64,000 nt of DNA from Candidatus Obscuribacterales bacterium (GCA_019750335.1 JAIEOQ010000005.1:248001-312000); one strand, 5' to 3'. Positions 48,065 to 58,466 are shown, counted from the first letter of the stretch. Program-made: numbers and translations. Notes: generated by a model from the sequence alone, not told the origin.

Positions 48065-49381
48065 ATGAAACTGCAGATGCCAGCTATCCAAAAAGAGAAC
48101 GCCGTGAAAAAACGAGGTGTGATCAAGGATTTTTTTCGTGCTTTAGGGCCAGGGTTGATTACCGGTGCTTCAGATGATGATCCCTCCGGTATTGCAACTT
48201 ATACTGTAACCGGAGCAAAATACGGTTATTCTTTTCTTTGGGCAGCCTTAGTCACATTTCCGATGATGTCGGCGGTGCAATATCTTTGCGCCAAAATAGC
48301 TATTGTTTATAAAAAATCTTTGTGTCAAATAATCAGTGAGCGTTATCCAAAGCCGATAGTTCAAGTTGTAGTTTGGTCGTTGTTAATAGCCAATGTGTTA
48401 AACGCCGGTGCAAATATCGCTGCGGTATCGGCGGGGATTCATCTTTTGATTCCAGGACCCCAGGCACTATTTTCAATTTTGGTCGGTATTTTTGTTCTTG
48501 TATTTCAATTTGTGGGATCATACGAGCGTATAAGCTCAGTATTTAAATGGCTCACTTTAGCTTTATTTGCTTATATCGGCACTGCTTTTTTTATCAAAAT
48601 AGACACGGCAGCTGTTATAAGCTCTACTTTTATACCGAAGCTTGAAGCCACTAGTGATTATTGTGCTGCTTTGGTGGCGATTCTTGGTACGACAATTTCG
48701 CCGTATCTTTTCTTTTGGCAGTCCCAGCAAGAGGCAGCCAACGGTAAACCAATAAAGCCTTTTGGTTTCAGTTCGGCGGCAAAATTGGCGGTACGAAAAG
48801 AGGATGAGAAGCGAATCGGCAATGCTGTAATTGACGTGAATACAGGCATGTTGTTGTCTAACGTAGTAATGTATTTCATTATTTTGGTATCGGCAGCTAC
48901 TCTTCATAGCGCAGGTAAGTACGAAATCAATACGGCAGCTGACGCTGCTGCTGCACTGACTCCGCTTGCCGGACCTATGGCTTCAGCATTGTTTGCCGTG
49001 GGCATTATCGGCAGTGGTTTATTATCCATACCGGTTTTGACTTTCTCAGCAGCTGGAGCTTTTTGCCAAGCTTTCAATTGGCGAGATGGATTAACTTGCC
49101 CGCCGTACAAAGCTAAGCAGTATTACGTCATTCTCAGCTTATCGACTCTTGTGGCTGTTTTGATTGCCGAATTAAAAGTCAGCCCGATTGCATTTTTATT
49201 CTGGTCGGCTGTGATTAATGGGATTCTGGCACCGCCATTGCTTTTGATTATCATGCTAATCAGTAACGACAAGCAAGTGAGTAAAGAACAGCCTAACGGA
49301 ACTTTGGTCAACAGCTTAGGTTGGCTGACTACTGTTGTTATGGCTTTAGCTGTCATTGCTTTGGTTATTTCGTCGTTATAG
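48065..49381 (+). CDS. NRAMP family divalent metal transporter
   Basis: LGPGLITGASDDDPSGIATYTVTGAKYGYSFLWAAL (NRAMP TM1 DPS motif); multiple TMs. Confidence 0.92.
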   Translation: MKLQMPAIQKENAVKKRGVIKDFFRALGPGLITGASDDDPSGIATYTVTGAKYGYSFLWAALVTFPMMSAVQYLCAKIAIVYKKSLCQIISERYPKPIVQVVVWSLLIANVLNAGANIAAVSAGIHLLIPGPQALFSILVGIFVLVFQFVGSYERISSVFKWLTLALFAYIGTAFFIKIDTAAVISSTFIPKLEATSDYCAALVAILGTTISPYLFFWQSQQEAANGKPIKPFGFSSAAKLAVRKEDEKRIGNAVIDVNTGMLLSNVVMYFIILVSAATLHSAGKYEINTAADAAAALTPLAGPMASALFAVGIIGSGLLSIPVLTFSAAGAFCQAFNWRDGLTCPPYKAKQYYVILSLSTLVAVLIAELKVSPIAFLFWSAVINGILAPPLLLIIMLISNDKQVSKEQPNGTLVNSLGWLTTVVMALAVIALVISSL

Positions 49382-49405
49382 ATTGCCGTTCATTTGTTTG
49401 CCTGG

Positions 49406-50626
49406 TTAGGCAGCGTTATTTTTCGGTAAAAGTTCTACTTTCATCCAGCCGGGTTCACGCTTGTCAAAATGTTTATAACAAGCTATGGCATCTTCCATAA
49501 CATGCATGCGTGTCAGTATGTCGGCTGGGTGAAAATCATTCTCTTCGGCCAACTTTAATAACTTCGGAATATATTTTGAATGACTACAGTTAGCTGCACG
49601 AATAGTCAATGCTTTTTGCATGGCTAAACCAATTGGAAAAGAAACGGCATTTAGTGGATAAACGCCAATAATTGAAATAACACCGCTTTTGCGCACGCCT
49701 TCAACGCACCATCTCAGTGCTTGATACGGTGCGTCTCCTGCTCGCCATTGACTGCCGAACATGAGAGAAGCTGGTGCAACTAAGCGTTGATCGATAAAAC
49801 TAGTCAGTCGACTTAAAAAACCATTTTTAGCCGGCCCGGAATGTGCTTGTTGAGAGTCAACTCCGACGGCGTCGATACAGGCGTCCGGACCATATCCATT
49901 ACTGTGTTTTTTGAGCGCCTCAACCGGATCTTCAAGCTCATAATTGATTGGAATGGCACCTTGTGCCGCAGCCATCTCTAAGCGGTCGGGAATAACATCA
50001 ACCGCCAGTACAATTTTTGCGCCTAAAAGAATGGAGCTGGCAATAGCCATTTGCCCGACCGGTCCGCAGCCGAATACGGCAACTGTATCGCCAGGCTTTA
50101 CATCGGCAATTTCAGCTCCCATATAACCGGTAGGAAATATGTCTGAAAATAATAAAGCATCTTCTTTGCTGATTGCTTCCGGCAATTTAGTCAGTACGGT
50201 ATCGGCATAAGGAATGCGTGCTCTTTCGGCTTGTAAGCCATGAAAGGGTCCGCTCGTTCCCGGTCCGCCAAAAAATGCGCTGCCAGCTTCCGGTCCGTTA
50301 GGATTTGCCCGATCGCATGAAGAGAACTCTTGCGCCTGGCAGTAAACACATTTACCGCAGGCAATAGTCGAGGCGACAACTACTCGGTCACCGGGTTTAA
50401 TCTCGGTAACTCCCTCGCCGACTTCTTCAACTATTCCTACGGCCTCGTGACCAAGAATAGTACCGGGTATCATGCCGGACATTGTGCCGCGAATCATGTG
50501 TAAATCAGTACCGCAAATAGAGCTGGCGATAATTCTGATTACGGCATCTGTCGGTTCTTGAATCTGCGGTTCTGGTACATCGGAGAGCTTTACCTGTCCA
50601 ATGCCATCAAATGTTACTGCTTTCAT
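49406..50626 (-). CDS. Zinc-dependent alcohol dehydrogenase
   Basis: CGTDLHMIRGTMSGMIPGTILGHEAVGIVEEVGEGV, VFGCGPVGQMAIASSILLGA. Confidence 0.93.
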   Translation of the reverse strand: MKAVTFDGIGQVKLSDVPEPQIQEPTDAVIRIIASSICGTDLHMIRGTMSGMIPGTILGHEAVGIVEEVGEGVTEIKPGDRVVVASTIACGKCVYCQAQEFSSCDRANPNGPEAGSAFFGGPGTSGPFHGLQAERARIPYADTVLTKLPEAISKEDALLFSDIFPTGYMGAEIADVKPGDTVAVFGCGPVGQMAIASSILLGAKIVLAVDVIPDRLEMAAAQGAIPINYELEDPVEALKKHSNGYGPDACIDAVGVDSQQAHSGPAKNGFLSRLTSFIDQRLVAPASLMFGSQWRAGDAPYQALRWCVEGVRKSGVISIIGVYPLNAVSFPIGLAMQKALTIRAANCSHSKYIPKLLKLAEENDFHPADILTRMHVMEDAIACYKHFDKREPGWMKVELLPKNNAA

Positions 50627-50634
50627 AACGTCAC

Positions 50635-51165
50635 CTATCTAGGTTTGCCTTTTTGATTGCCGCGGTGTGGACCGATATCTTTAGCTCTTTGTTCTTCGAT
50701 AATAGTGATTGCCTCGCTTTCTTGTTCGGCCATCAGTTCTTCGTTGGTCATTTCACCAGGTTCGAGCATATCGTCCAGATTTGATTTTGGTACTTCAACT
50801 TCGGCATCGACAATGGAGCCGATAGTGATTGCGCTACCAAAATCTTCGAGCAGTTCGGATTGTAAGCTTTCATCTTGGTTGTGCAGAGCCTCAAGCTCTT
50901 CTTCAAATTCATTAGCTTCGTCAGCGATGCCTTCTGACCAATGTTCATCAGGTGCAGCCGGAGCTGAGCCGCCTAACTTATCTAGGCGTTCTGATTCGTC
51001 ACGAAAATAATCATGAGCATAAGGTTCGTAACGAGTATCTTCACGAAAAGCATTTAATTGTTCTTTGCGATTTGGCTCTACGGAGCTTTCATCTGTTTGC
51101 GACAGTGAGCCTTGAAGCGGAATACCGCTAATCTTATTGGCTTTGCCTTTACCGGGCTGATTCAT
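50635..51165 (-). CDS. Hypothetical acidic protein
   Basis: Long ORF, Glu/Asp-rich, plausible gene spacing. Confidence 0.6.
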   Translation of the reverse strand: MNQPGKGKANKISGIPLQGSLSQTDESSVEPNRKEQLNAFREDTRYEPYAHDYFRDESERLDKLGGSAPAAPDEHWSEGIADEANEFEEELEALHNQDESLQSELLEDFGSAITIGSIVDAEVEVPKSNLDDMLEPGEMTNEELMAEQESEAITIIEEQRAKDIGPHRGNQKGKPR

Positions 51166-51213
51166 GTTGTTTGTCCTTCATTTCATTGTTTGCAGAGCGA
51201 CGCATCGTCGGAT

Positions 51214-51612
51214 CTAAAGTTCCGAAGCTCCTCCGCAATGATATTTTTGCTTCCAAGCTTGAGCTGATTTTTCTTGTTGACGAAGAATTGGTAGCACCTG
51301 CTTTGTGCTGTTCCAGTATGCAGCTAAATTGATTTGTGCTTTTTCGTAGTCAATACGGGCTTGATCGACAGCTTTATCCGCTCCGATATGGCCTAAGTAA
51401 AGATCTAGTGCACGGGCGTAATTGTTTCTTTTTGCTTCGACTTCTTTGGCGAGCAGAGCGATTTTTTGTAAAGCCTGGTTTGAAAGCTTCGCCGGCATAG
51501 AATGCTGAAACTCACTTTTTCGCAAAATTTCAGCGATGTTGTCGCATTCTTCAGCGAAACATTGCAGAGGAAGAAAGTTAAGCAGTGCAATCAATAAATA
51601 AGGTCGATACAT
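51214..51612 (-). CDS. Hypothetical secreted protein
   Basis: Signal-peptide-like MYRPYLLIALLNFLPLQCFAEEC. Confidence 0.55.
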   Translation of the reverse strand: MYRPYLLIALLNFLPLQCFAEECDNIAEILRKSEFQHSMPAKLSNQALQKIALLAKEVEAKRNNYARALDLYLGHIGADKAVDQARIDYEKAQINLAAYWNSTKQVLPILRQQEKSAQAWKQKYHCGGASEL

Positions 51613-51736
51613 ACCGGTTTGCTCATGTTAGGTATCCGTGGACAAAGACAGAATTCGCTAAGACTTGTTCCAATAGGGGGAACCAAATAGAAAAAGCCTG
51701 GTCTGGCAATAGGACGACCAAGGGGATAGAAATAAT

Positions 51737-52600
51737 ATGTTTTTGAAAAAGTTTTTGACATTGAGCGTTCTTTTGGCTCTTTGCGTGCCTACCGCTATTT
51801 CGGCAGAAGAGTCTGTCGTATCCGAACCTGCACAAAAGCCAGTTGCTAATTCTGTAAAGACCTCCCCGGAAGTGAGCAAGGGACAAATCGAGCATGCGGC
51901 GCAAAAACAAGAACAAGTCGACAAAGCGATGATTGAAGGTGTCAATCAAGTTGATGGGGTTGAAGTAGATCCTAAACTTTTTGAACAAGAAAAGAAAGGT
52001 TTTTCAATTGGTGATTTGAATCCAATTAAATGGATATTTAAACCAGTAATTGACATGCAAAAACAGATTGTTCATTTACAAAAGCAAATTATGCGCTTAG
52101 AAGCGCCGATTGCCAGCCTGCAAAAACCGATGGTTGGTTTGCGTCAAGATATGGTCGGTGTTAGTAATCAAATGGAAGTGATGCATGGTGATATCAATAA
52201 TATTCATGGTGGCATGACTTCTGTAGATAAACGTTTGAGTCACGTTGAGCAGCAATTGGACAAGATTTATACGCCGGTTGCCGAATTGAAAAATCCGGTT
52301 ATTCAGCTGCAAAAGCCGGTGACTGGTGTTGGTAATCAGCTGACCACCTTGAAAAAAGATTTGAAAGAGTTGAAAGATGTAGTCAGTTTAACGACTACAC
52401 TAATTCTTATTGCTGTAATAGCTGTCGGGTTTTTGATTGTAGTTGGTACTCCAGTTGCTGCTCTGTTTGCTTGGCGCCACAGAAGAACGATTATGGAAAA
52501 ACTGGGAGAGGATACTAGCGGTAAAGCTGAGCCTCTTGCTGAAACCGAGAGTGACAAGAATAAGGTTAGACCGATAAAAAAATTGGCATCTAATGAGTAA
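51737..52600 (+). CDS. Hypothetical protein with signal peptide, heptad-like repeats and one C-terminal TM
   Basis: MFLKKFLTLSVLLALCVPTAISAEE...; repeated QLQKP/GL/GV segments; VSLTTTLILIAVIAVGFLIVVGTPVAALFAWRHRR. Confidence 0.7.
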   Translation: MFLKKFLTLSVLLALCVPTAISAEESVVSEPAQKPVANSVKTSPEVSKGQIEHAAQKQEQVDKAMIEGVNQVDGVEVDPKLFEQEKKGFSIGDLNPIKWIFKPVIDMQKQIVHLQKQIMRLEAPIASLQKPMVGLRQDMVGVSNQMEVMHGDINNIHGGMTSVDKRLSHVEQQLDKIYTPVAELKNPVIQLQKPVTGVGNQLTTLKKDLKELKDVVSLTTTLILIAVIAVGFLIVVGTPVAALFAWRHRRTIMEKLGEDTSGKAEPLAETESDKNKVRPIKKLASNE

Positions 52601-52619
52601 AATCAAAGGAGTGAAATCA

Positions 52620-53258
52620 ATGGATTTAAATATCAGAAGTTTGTTCGGCGGTAACAACGAAGAACTAAGTGAAGATGAAATCAACGCCGAAGTCCTGCTT
52701 AAAGCTGATCACCGTAAGGTTGAAGCCCTTTTCAAAGAGTATGAAGAAGGTAGTAAACAAAGACAATCCATAAAAGAGCAAGTAATTAAAGAGTTGACAA
52801 TCCATGCTCAAGTGGAAGAAGAGATAATCTATCCGGCTTTAGATAAGATCAATCATGAAGGCGCCGGTGAAGCTAAAGAAGAGCATCATGTTGTGAAAGT
52901 GCTATTAGTTGAACTTGAATCTATGCCTGCCGGGTCTGATGAAACCAAGGCAAAGATGAAAGTTCTTGGTGAGATTGTCAAACATCACGTTAAAGAAGAA
53001 GAACATGAGCTGTTTCCGGAGATGAATAGATCGGATGTTGACATGGATGCTCTTGGTCAAAAACTCAAAGCTCGCAAAGAAGAGCTTTTGCGCCAATATA
53101 AGCCAAGGAAACAACCAGCCAAAAAGACAACAGCAAATAAAGGCAAAGTAGTGCCAGCGCGTAAAGCGGCTGCAACTAAGAAAACTGCTAGTGCGGCTAA
53201 AACAAATAAACCAAAAACGAGAAGTCGTAAGGTTGTTGCACGCAAACGTGCCAGTTAG
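52620..53258 (+). CDS. Hemerythrin HHE domain protein (2) with basic Lys/Ala/Pro-rich C-terminal tail
   Basis: ADHRKVEALFKEYEEG...ELTIHAQVEEEIIYPAL...EHHVVKVLL...IVKHHVKEEEHELF; tail KPRKQPAKKTTANKGKVVPARKAAATKKTASAAKTNKPKTRSRK. Confidence 0.92.
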   Translation: MDLNIRSLFGGNNEELSEDEINAEVLLKADHRKVEALFKEYEEGSKQRQSIKEQVIKELTIHAQVEEEIIYPALDKINHEGAGEAKEEHHVVKVLLVELESMPAGSDETKAKMKVLGEIVKHHVKEEEHELFPEMNRSDVDMDALGQKLKARKEELLRQYKPRKQPAKKTTANKGKVVPARKAAATKKTASAAKTNKPKTRSRKVVARKRAS

Positions 53259-53278
53259 TTAGATAAAAGATTAGGGGA

Positions 53279-53314
53279 AAGTAGACCGGAGAATACAGTT
53301 TCTCCGGTCTACTT
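53279..53314. terminator. Intrinsic terminator hairpin
   Basis: AAGTAGACCGGAGA-atacagtt-TCTCCGGTCTACTT. Confidence 0.75.
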
Positions 53315-53361
53315 ATTAGTAGGCAGGGGAACTTTATCGGGCTGATTTTACTCTCTGCATT

Positions 53362-55440
53362 ATGTTACATGAATACAAGCGTAAACGAAATTTTGCCAAT
53401 AAAGGTAAGAAAGCGGCGTTTCCCAAGCCTTTTGCCCCGATGTTGGCGAAGTTAGTCAAAACTCCATTTACAAAACCAGATTGGATTTTTGAGCCTAAGT
53501 TAGATGGTATACGAGCTTTATCCTACATTCAAAATGGAAAAGCGAACATGCTTTCGCGCCGCGGGCTTAATCTGAATCATCGTTATCCAGCCATTAACCA
53601 AGAGTTAGCGGATATGGATGAACGGCTGATTTTAGATGGTGAGATAGTGGCTCTCGATGCAGAAGGAAAACCTTCATTTCAGCTGCTGCAACAGCATGAC
53701 GAGCTGTCCGCTACTGCTGCAAAAAAAGTTCAAATTATCTATTACGTTTTTGACATTCTTTATTACAAAGACCGTGATTTGCGTGGGTTATCCCTTAATG
53801 ACAGACAGAATGTGCTGCGTCATGTTCTTTCTTCAGGTGAAAGCGTCAAAGTTGTTGAAAGTCTGAATTGCGATGGCAAACAAGCTTTTCAAATCTGCTT
53901 GGATAAAGGTCTTGAAGGAATAGTGGCAAAATATGCTCAAGGGATCTATGAGCCCGGCAGACGTTCGGAAAATTGGTTGAAAGTAAAAGTAACACAAAGT
54001 GCCGAGTTTATAATTTGTGGCTATAACCCCGGTACTGGGTCCCGCAAAAGCACGTTTGGTTCACTTTTGCTTGGTTATTATGACAATAGCGGTGAGCTGA
54101 TTTATGCCGGTAACGTCGGTACTGGTTTCAACGCACAGCTTTTAGCAAAGTTGAAAAAGCTGATGAAACCGCTTGAGCGTAAAACCTCGCCATTTAAGGA
54201 AAAAGTACCTAATGGCCGATTGGTTACTTGGCTTACGCCGGAGCTGGTTGCTGAGATCAAATATGCAGAGATAACCCAAGACAAAAAATTGCGTGTTCCT
54301 GTTTTTATGCGGTTACGCGAAGATATAGATCTTCATCAAACCGGACCGACACCGGTGGTGAAGGCGGTACCAGCTACAGTTGCTCAAAGTATTGAAGAGC
54401 CGAAAACGGATGAGCTGATTCGCACACATTTACTTGATCAAAGTGAAAACGTAAATTTACTTGTGGCTGGTAACTCAATTAAAATCACCAATTTGGATAA
54501 AATTCTCTGGCCGGGAAATACAAAAACCGGACCACTGACAAAACGTGATTATCTTCTGTATTTGTTAGATATGGCGCCGATTTTATTACCCCATCTGAAA
54601 GACCGTCCAATCACCTTAATTCGTTATCCCAGCGGTTTGAGCGGACAGCGCTTTTTTCAAAAACATTGGAATCAGAATCGACCGTCATTTGTTGATACAG
54701 TCGAATATTATTCTGAGCATAATGATACTGACGAAGAGTATCTTATTTGTAATAATCTTTCGACTTTATTATGGTTCGGACAAATGTCCTCGTTAGAGTT
54801 ACATACGGCTCACAGTCGAGTAAACCCTGAGCCAGACTTAAACCATCCGGACTTTATTGTTTTTGATTTGGATCCTTATGTTTATAGCGGTAAAGAAGCT
54901 AAAGGTGCAGAGCCGGAGCTTAACAGCAAAGGCTTTGCCAAAGTGAAAAAAGTTGCGTTTTGGCTTAAAGAGGTCTTGGATCAAATCGGGATTAAGTCCT
55001 ATCTTAAAACATCAGGCCGTACCGGATTGCACATTTATATTCCGATTGTGCGCAATGTCGAATATGAAAGAATAAGAGCCGTAGCGCGCATATTAGGCGA
55101 ATATCTTGTTTCAGCTCATGGTGCGGATATTACTGTGGAGTGGGCTGTATCCAAGCGAACCGGTAAAATATTTTTTGATTACAATATGAATGCTAGAGGC
55201 AAGACTTTGGCTTGTCCTTATTCACCACGCAGCACAGCTGAAGCTTGTGTTTCAGCGCCAATTGAGTGGAGCGAATTGAGCGATATTTATCCGGATGATT
55301 TTACGATAACAAATATGTTTGAGCGAATTGCCGAAAAAGGCGACTTGTGGTCGGATATTCTGGACAACAAAAATGACTTGCACGTTTTACTTTCAAGCAA
55401 GAAAATGAATATTCTCAATCTTGTACCAAAAAAGACATAG
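53362..55440 (+). CDS. ligD: ATP-dependent DNA ligase LigD (ligase and polymerase domains)
   Basis: FEPKLDGIRALSYIQ ligase motif; LDGEIVALD; C-terminal polymerase HPDFIVFDLDPY, LKTSGRTGLHIYIPI. Confidence 0.93.
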   Translation: MLHEYKRKRNFANKGKKAAFPKPFAPMLAKLVKTPFTKPDWIFEPKLDGIRALSYIQNGKANMLSRRGLNLNHRYPAINQELADMDERLILDGEIVALDAEGKPSFQLLQQHDELSATAAKKVQIIYYVFDILYYKDRDLRGLSLNDRQNVLRHVLSSGESVKVVESLNCDGKQAFQICLDKGLEGIVAKYAQGIYEPGRRSENWLKVKVTQSAEFIICGYNPGTGSRKSTFGSLLLGYYDNSGELIYAGNVGTGFNAQLLAKLKKLMKPLERKTSPFKEKVPNGRLVTWLTPELVAEIKYAEITQDKKLRVPVFMRLREDIDLHQTGPTPVVKAVPATVAQSIEEPKTDELIRTHLLDQSENVNLLVAGNSIKITNLDKILWPGNTKTGPLTKRDYLLYLLDMAPILLPHLKDRPITLIRYPSGLSGQRFFQKHWNQNRPSFVDTVEYYSEHNDTDEEYLICNNLSTLLWFGQMSSLELHTAHSRVNPEPDLNHPDFIVFDLDPYVYSGKEAKGAEPELNSKGFAKVKKVAFWLKEVLDQIGIKSYLKTSGRTGLHIYIPIVRNVEYERIRAVARILGEYLVSAHGADITVEWAVSKRTGKIFFDYNMNARGKTLACPYSPRSTAEACVSAPIEWSELSDIYPDDFTITNMFERIAEKGDLWSDILDNKNDLHVLLSSKKMNILNLVPKKT

Positions 55441-55443
55441 ACG

Positions 55444-56325
55444 TTAAGCGGCCCCTCTTTTACGAGAGGTTGCTTTCTTAGTCTTAGCCGCACTGCGCCG
55501 AGTTGCGGGTTTCTTTGCTTTTGTTGTTTTACGAGCTGTTTTTGGTTTGCCTTTGGCTTGAACTATGCTTGCTTTTAAGGCGTCCATCAGGTCTACAACT
55601 TTGCCGGAAGATTTCGGACGTTCAGCTGTCGGCAATCCTTCGGTTTTGCCTTCTATAACTTGAGCAAGAGCTTCTCGATAATGGTCCGTGTATTCAGTCG
55701 GATCAAAAGGTTTTGTCATCATATCAATCAAGCTGCGTGCCATATCCAGCTCTTGCTTAGATAATTTAGTATGGGACAACTTTTTTTCTTGTTTTTTGTT
55801 GTGGACGTCAATACGAATTTCATCCGGATAATATAAAGTTGAAAGAATCAACAGGTCGCCTAAAGGGCGTAAAAGACACAATCTTTCTTTTGTGCGTAAA
55901 GCAACAGTAGCAACACCGGTCATACCTTTTTCTTGCAAAGCTTGTAAAAATAAAGCAAAGGGTCTGGCTCCCGCTTGATCGACCTCCAATAGATATGATT
56001 TTTCAAAATAGATTGGATCTATTTCGGATTCGGAAGCGAAGGACGATACTGAAATTACTTCTTTGCTCGGCAGCGGCAGGTTTTCCATATCTTCAGCGCT
56101 AATAGCTACATACTGTCCTTTGGCGTATTCGTAACCTTTCTCTATTTCATCCCAACTTATTTCTCGGTCACAGCTTGGGCACCAGCGAACTTCTTTTATG
56201 CGATTCTTGCATTTATTGTGAATTTGATGAAAAGCAATGGATTTATTTTCAGTAGCGGCATACAACCGGACCGGAATACTGACCATTCCAAAACCAATTA
56301 TGCCAGTCCACATAGACCGTGCCAT
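55444..56325 (-). CDS. ku: Non-homologous end-joining protein Ku
   Basis: MARSMWTGIIGFGMVSIPVRLYAATENKSIAFHQIHNKCKNRIKEVRWCPSCDREI; basic C-terminal tail. Confidence 0.95.
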   Translation of the reverse strand: MARSMWTGIIGFGMVSIPVRLYAATENKSIAFHQIHNKCKNRIKEVRWCPSCDREISWDEIEKGYEYAKGQYVAISAEDMENLPLPSKEVISVSSFASESEIDPIYFEKSYLLEVDQAGARPFALFLQALQEKGMTGVATVALRTKERLCLLRPLGDLLILSTLYYPDEIRIDVHNKKQEKKLSHTKLSKQELDMARSLIDMMTKPFDPTEYTDHYREALAQVIEGKTEGLPTAERPKSSGKVVDLMDALKASIVQAKGKPKTARKTTKAKKPATRRSAAKTKKATSRKRGAA

Positions 56326-56449
56326 AGTTTGTCCCTCGCTTGTGTTTTCAAGAAAGACCGAAAGTTGGAGGTTAAGTTCCGTCGGTTAGTCCTGGAACTG
56401 TAATTTAAGATCGTCGTCCAAAAACGAAAGAAAAATCGGAGGAAAAAAT

Positions 56450-56635
56450 ATGCCTAGAGGAAGCAAAGATAAATATACCGATAAACAAAAGCGCATGGCT
56501 GAACATATTGAAGAAAGCTATGAAGATAAAGGTGTCAGTACTAAAGAAGCTGAACGCCGGGCTTGGGCCACTGTAAATAAAGAAACCGGCGGTGGTAAGA
56601 AAAAGGGCGGGAGCGGTCGAAAAAAATCGACTTAG
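56450..56635 (+). CDS. Small basic protein, usually annotated as plasmid stabilization protein-like
   Basis: MPRGSKDKYTDKQKRMAEHIEESYEDKGVSTKEAERRAWATVNKETGGGKKKGGSGRKKST; RBS GGAGGAAAA. Confidence 0.75.
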   Translation: MPRGSKDKYTDKQKRMAEHIEESYEDKGVSTKEAERRAWATVNKETGGGKKKGGSGRKKST

Positions 56636-56677
56636 AAAAAGGAGAGAGGCTCGATCATTCGAGCCTCTCTCCTTTTT
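56636..56677. terminator. Bidirectional intrinsic terminator
   Basis: AAAAAGGAGAGAGGCTCG-atcatt-CGAGCCTCTCTCCTTTTT. Confidence 0.85.
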
Positions 56678-56678
56678 G

Positions 56679-58466
56679 TTAACGAATGTGGAATATACTC
56701 CGCCACATCTGAGTTAGTGAGTTGAGCAATGGTTGCGGAGTATCCGGATCACCTTTAAGCATAGAGCTGGTGAATGCTTGTGCTTGGTCTACACTGATAT
56801 GAGGAGGCAAGGGAGGAATATTCGGATCGCAGTGCACATCAACAACTACCGGTCGATCACAGACTACGGCTGCATTCAAGACTGGCATCATATCTTCTAT
56901 GCTGGCAATAGTCAGTCCGCGCAAACCGATTGATTCGGCATAATTAGCGTAGGAGAAATCAGGAATATTTTGCGAGGCTTCAAATTTGGGATCCCCTTCC
57001 ATTACCCGCATTTCCCAAGTGACGAAATTAAGGTCGCGATTATTCAAAACTACGACCATCAAGCGTGGATCTCTCCATTCTTTCCAATATTTACTGATGG
57101 TGATTAGCTCGTTATTGCCGCTCATCTGCATGGCTCCGTCGCCGACTAAAGCAATTGCCGGTCTGTCCGGAAAAGCAAATTTAGCGGCGATAGCGTAAGG
57201 AACGGCGCAGCCCATTGAAGCTAAACCGCCTGAAACCGAGGCCATCATTCCACGCTTTATTTTGATATTGCGGGCATACCATACGGTGGAAGTGCCTGAA
57301 TCGGCGCTGATGATTGAACGGTGAGGCAGCATTGTCGAGAGTTCGGAAAATACTCTTTGTGGGTTAAGCGGATCGGCTGGATCTTGAGCTCGTGCGTCAA
57401 CTACTTTCCACCAGTGGCTTACCCAACCTTCAATTTTAGTTCGCCAGCTGCGATCTGTTTTCATTTGCAAAAGAGGGAGAAGAGCGCGTAAAGTTTCACC
57501 GCTGTCTCCCTGAAGGCTGGCGTCCATCGGGAAACGCAAACTTAAGTTGCGTCCGTCAATGTCTATTTGTACACCTTTAGCTTGCCCTTCTTTAGGCAAG
57601 AATTCAGCATAGGGAAAGTTAGAACCGATCATCAAAAGAGTGTCGCACTCGCTCATCATTTTTTGTGTGGCTTCAGTACCAAGCATGCCGATTGAGCCGG
57701 TAACAAAAGAGAGCTCGTCGGGCAATGCCGCTTTTCCCAGTAATGCTTTGGCAACACCGGCGCCCAAGATATTTGCTATTTGAATTATTTCTTCGCTGGC
57801 GGCTAATGCTCCGGCGCCAACTAAAATTGCTACTTTCGTACCCTGATTGAGGATATCGGCAGCATGTTGCAAGTCGACATCTGTCGGCAACATTCGTGGA
57901 CGTGAATAACCGATACCGGAAAATGTTTTACCATGTTCTCTTTTCGGCTCAGCTTCGGCCGGCTCCGACTGTATATCATGTGGCAGGATTAAGCAGGTAA
58001 CTGTTCTTTCAGCAAGTGCAATTCGTAAAGAGCGATCGAGCAAATGTCTGATTTGTGCCGATGTAGTTGCTGTATTTACATATTCATGAGCTACATCATG
58101 AAAGAGCACTTGTAAGTCGACATCTTGAATATAGCTGGCACCGATGGCGCTACGCTGTTGCTGCCCGATAATAGCCAGGACTGGTTGATGATCCATTTTG
58201 GCATCATAAAGACCGTTTAAAAGCTGTATCGCCCCGGGTCCGGATGTCGCTAGGCAAACGCCGACATCGCCGGTGAATTTTGCATGAGCGCAAGCCATAA
58301 ATGCCGCCATAGCTTCGTGGCGAACTTGTACGAAATCGATAGCTTCATCTGCTCGATTTAACGCTGATATTAACGGATTGATGCCGTCGCCAGGATAACC
58401 GTAAATTCGATTAACTCCCCAATCGGTAAGGCGCTCCACAATAAAATCACTTACTTGGTAAGTCAT
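56679..58466 (-). CDS. Thiamine pyrophosphate-requiring enzyme (pyruvate oxidase/acetolactate synthase family)
   Basis: RIYGYPGDGINPLISAL...VQVRHEAMAAFMACAHAKFTGDVGVCLATSGPGAIQLLNGLYDA; IALVGDGAMQMSGNNELITI. Confidence 0.92.
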   Translation of the reverse strand: MTYQVSDFIVERLTDWGVNRIYGYPGDGINPLISALNRADEAIDFVQVRHEAMAAFMACAHAKFTGDVGVCLATSGPGAIQLLNGLYDAKMDHQPVLAIIGQQQRSAIGASYIQDVDLQVLFHDVAHEYVNTATTSAQIRHLLDRSLRIALAERTVTCLILPHDIQSEPAEAEPKREHGKTFSGIGYSRPRMLPTDVDLQHAADILNQGTKVAILVGAGALAASEEIIQIANILGAGVAKALLGKAALPDELSFVTGSIGMLGTEATQKMMSECDTLLMIGSNFPYAEFLPKEGQAKGVQIDIDGRNLSLRFPMDASLQGDSGETLRALLPLLQMKTDRSWRTKIEGWVSHWWKVVDARAQDPADPLNPQRVFSELSTMLPHRSIISADSGTSTVWYARNIKIKRGMMASVSGGLASMGCAVPYAIAAKFAFPDRPAIALVGDGAMQMSGNNELITISKYWKEWRDPRLMVVVLNNRDLNFVTWEMRVMEGDPKFEASQNIPDFSYANYAESIGLRGLTIASIEDMMPVLNAAVVCDRPVVVDVHCDPNIPPLPPHISVDQAQAFTSSMLKGDPDTPQPLLNSLTQMWRSIFHIR

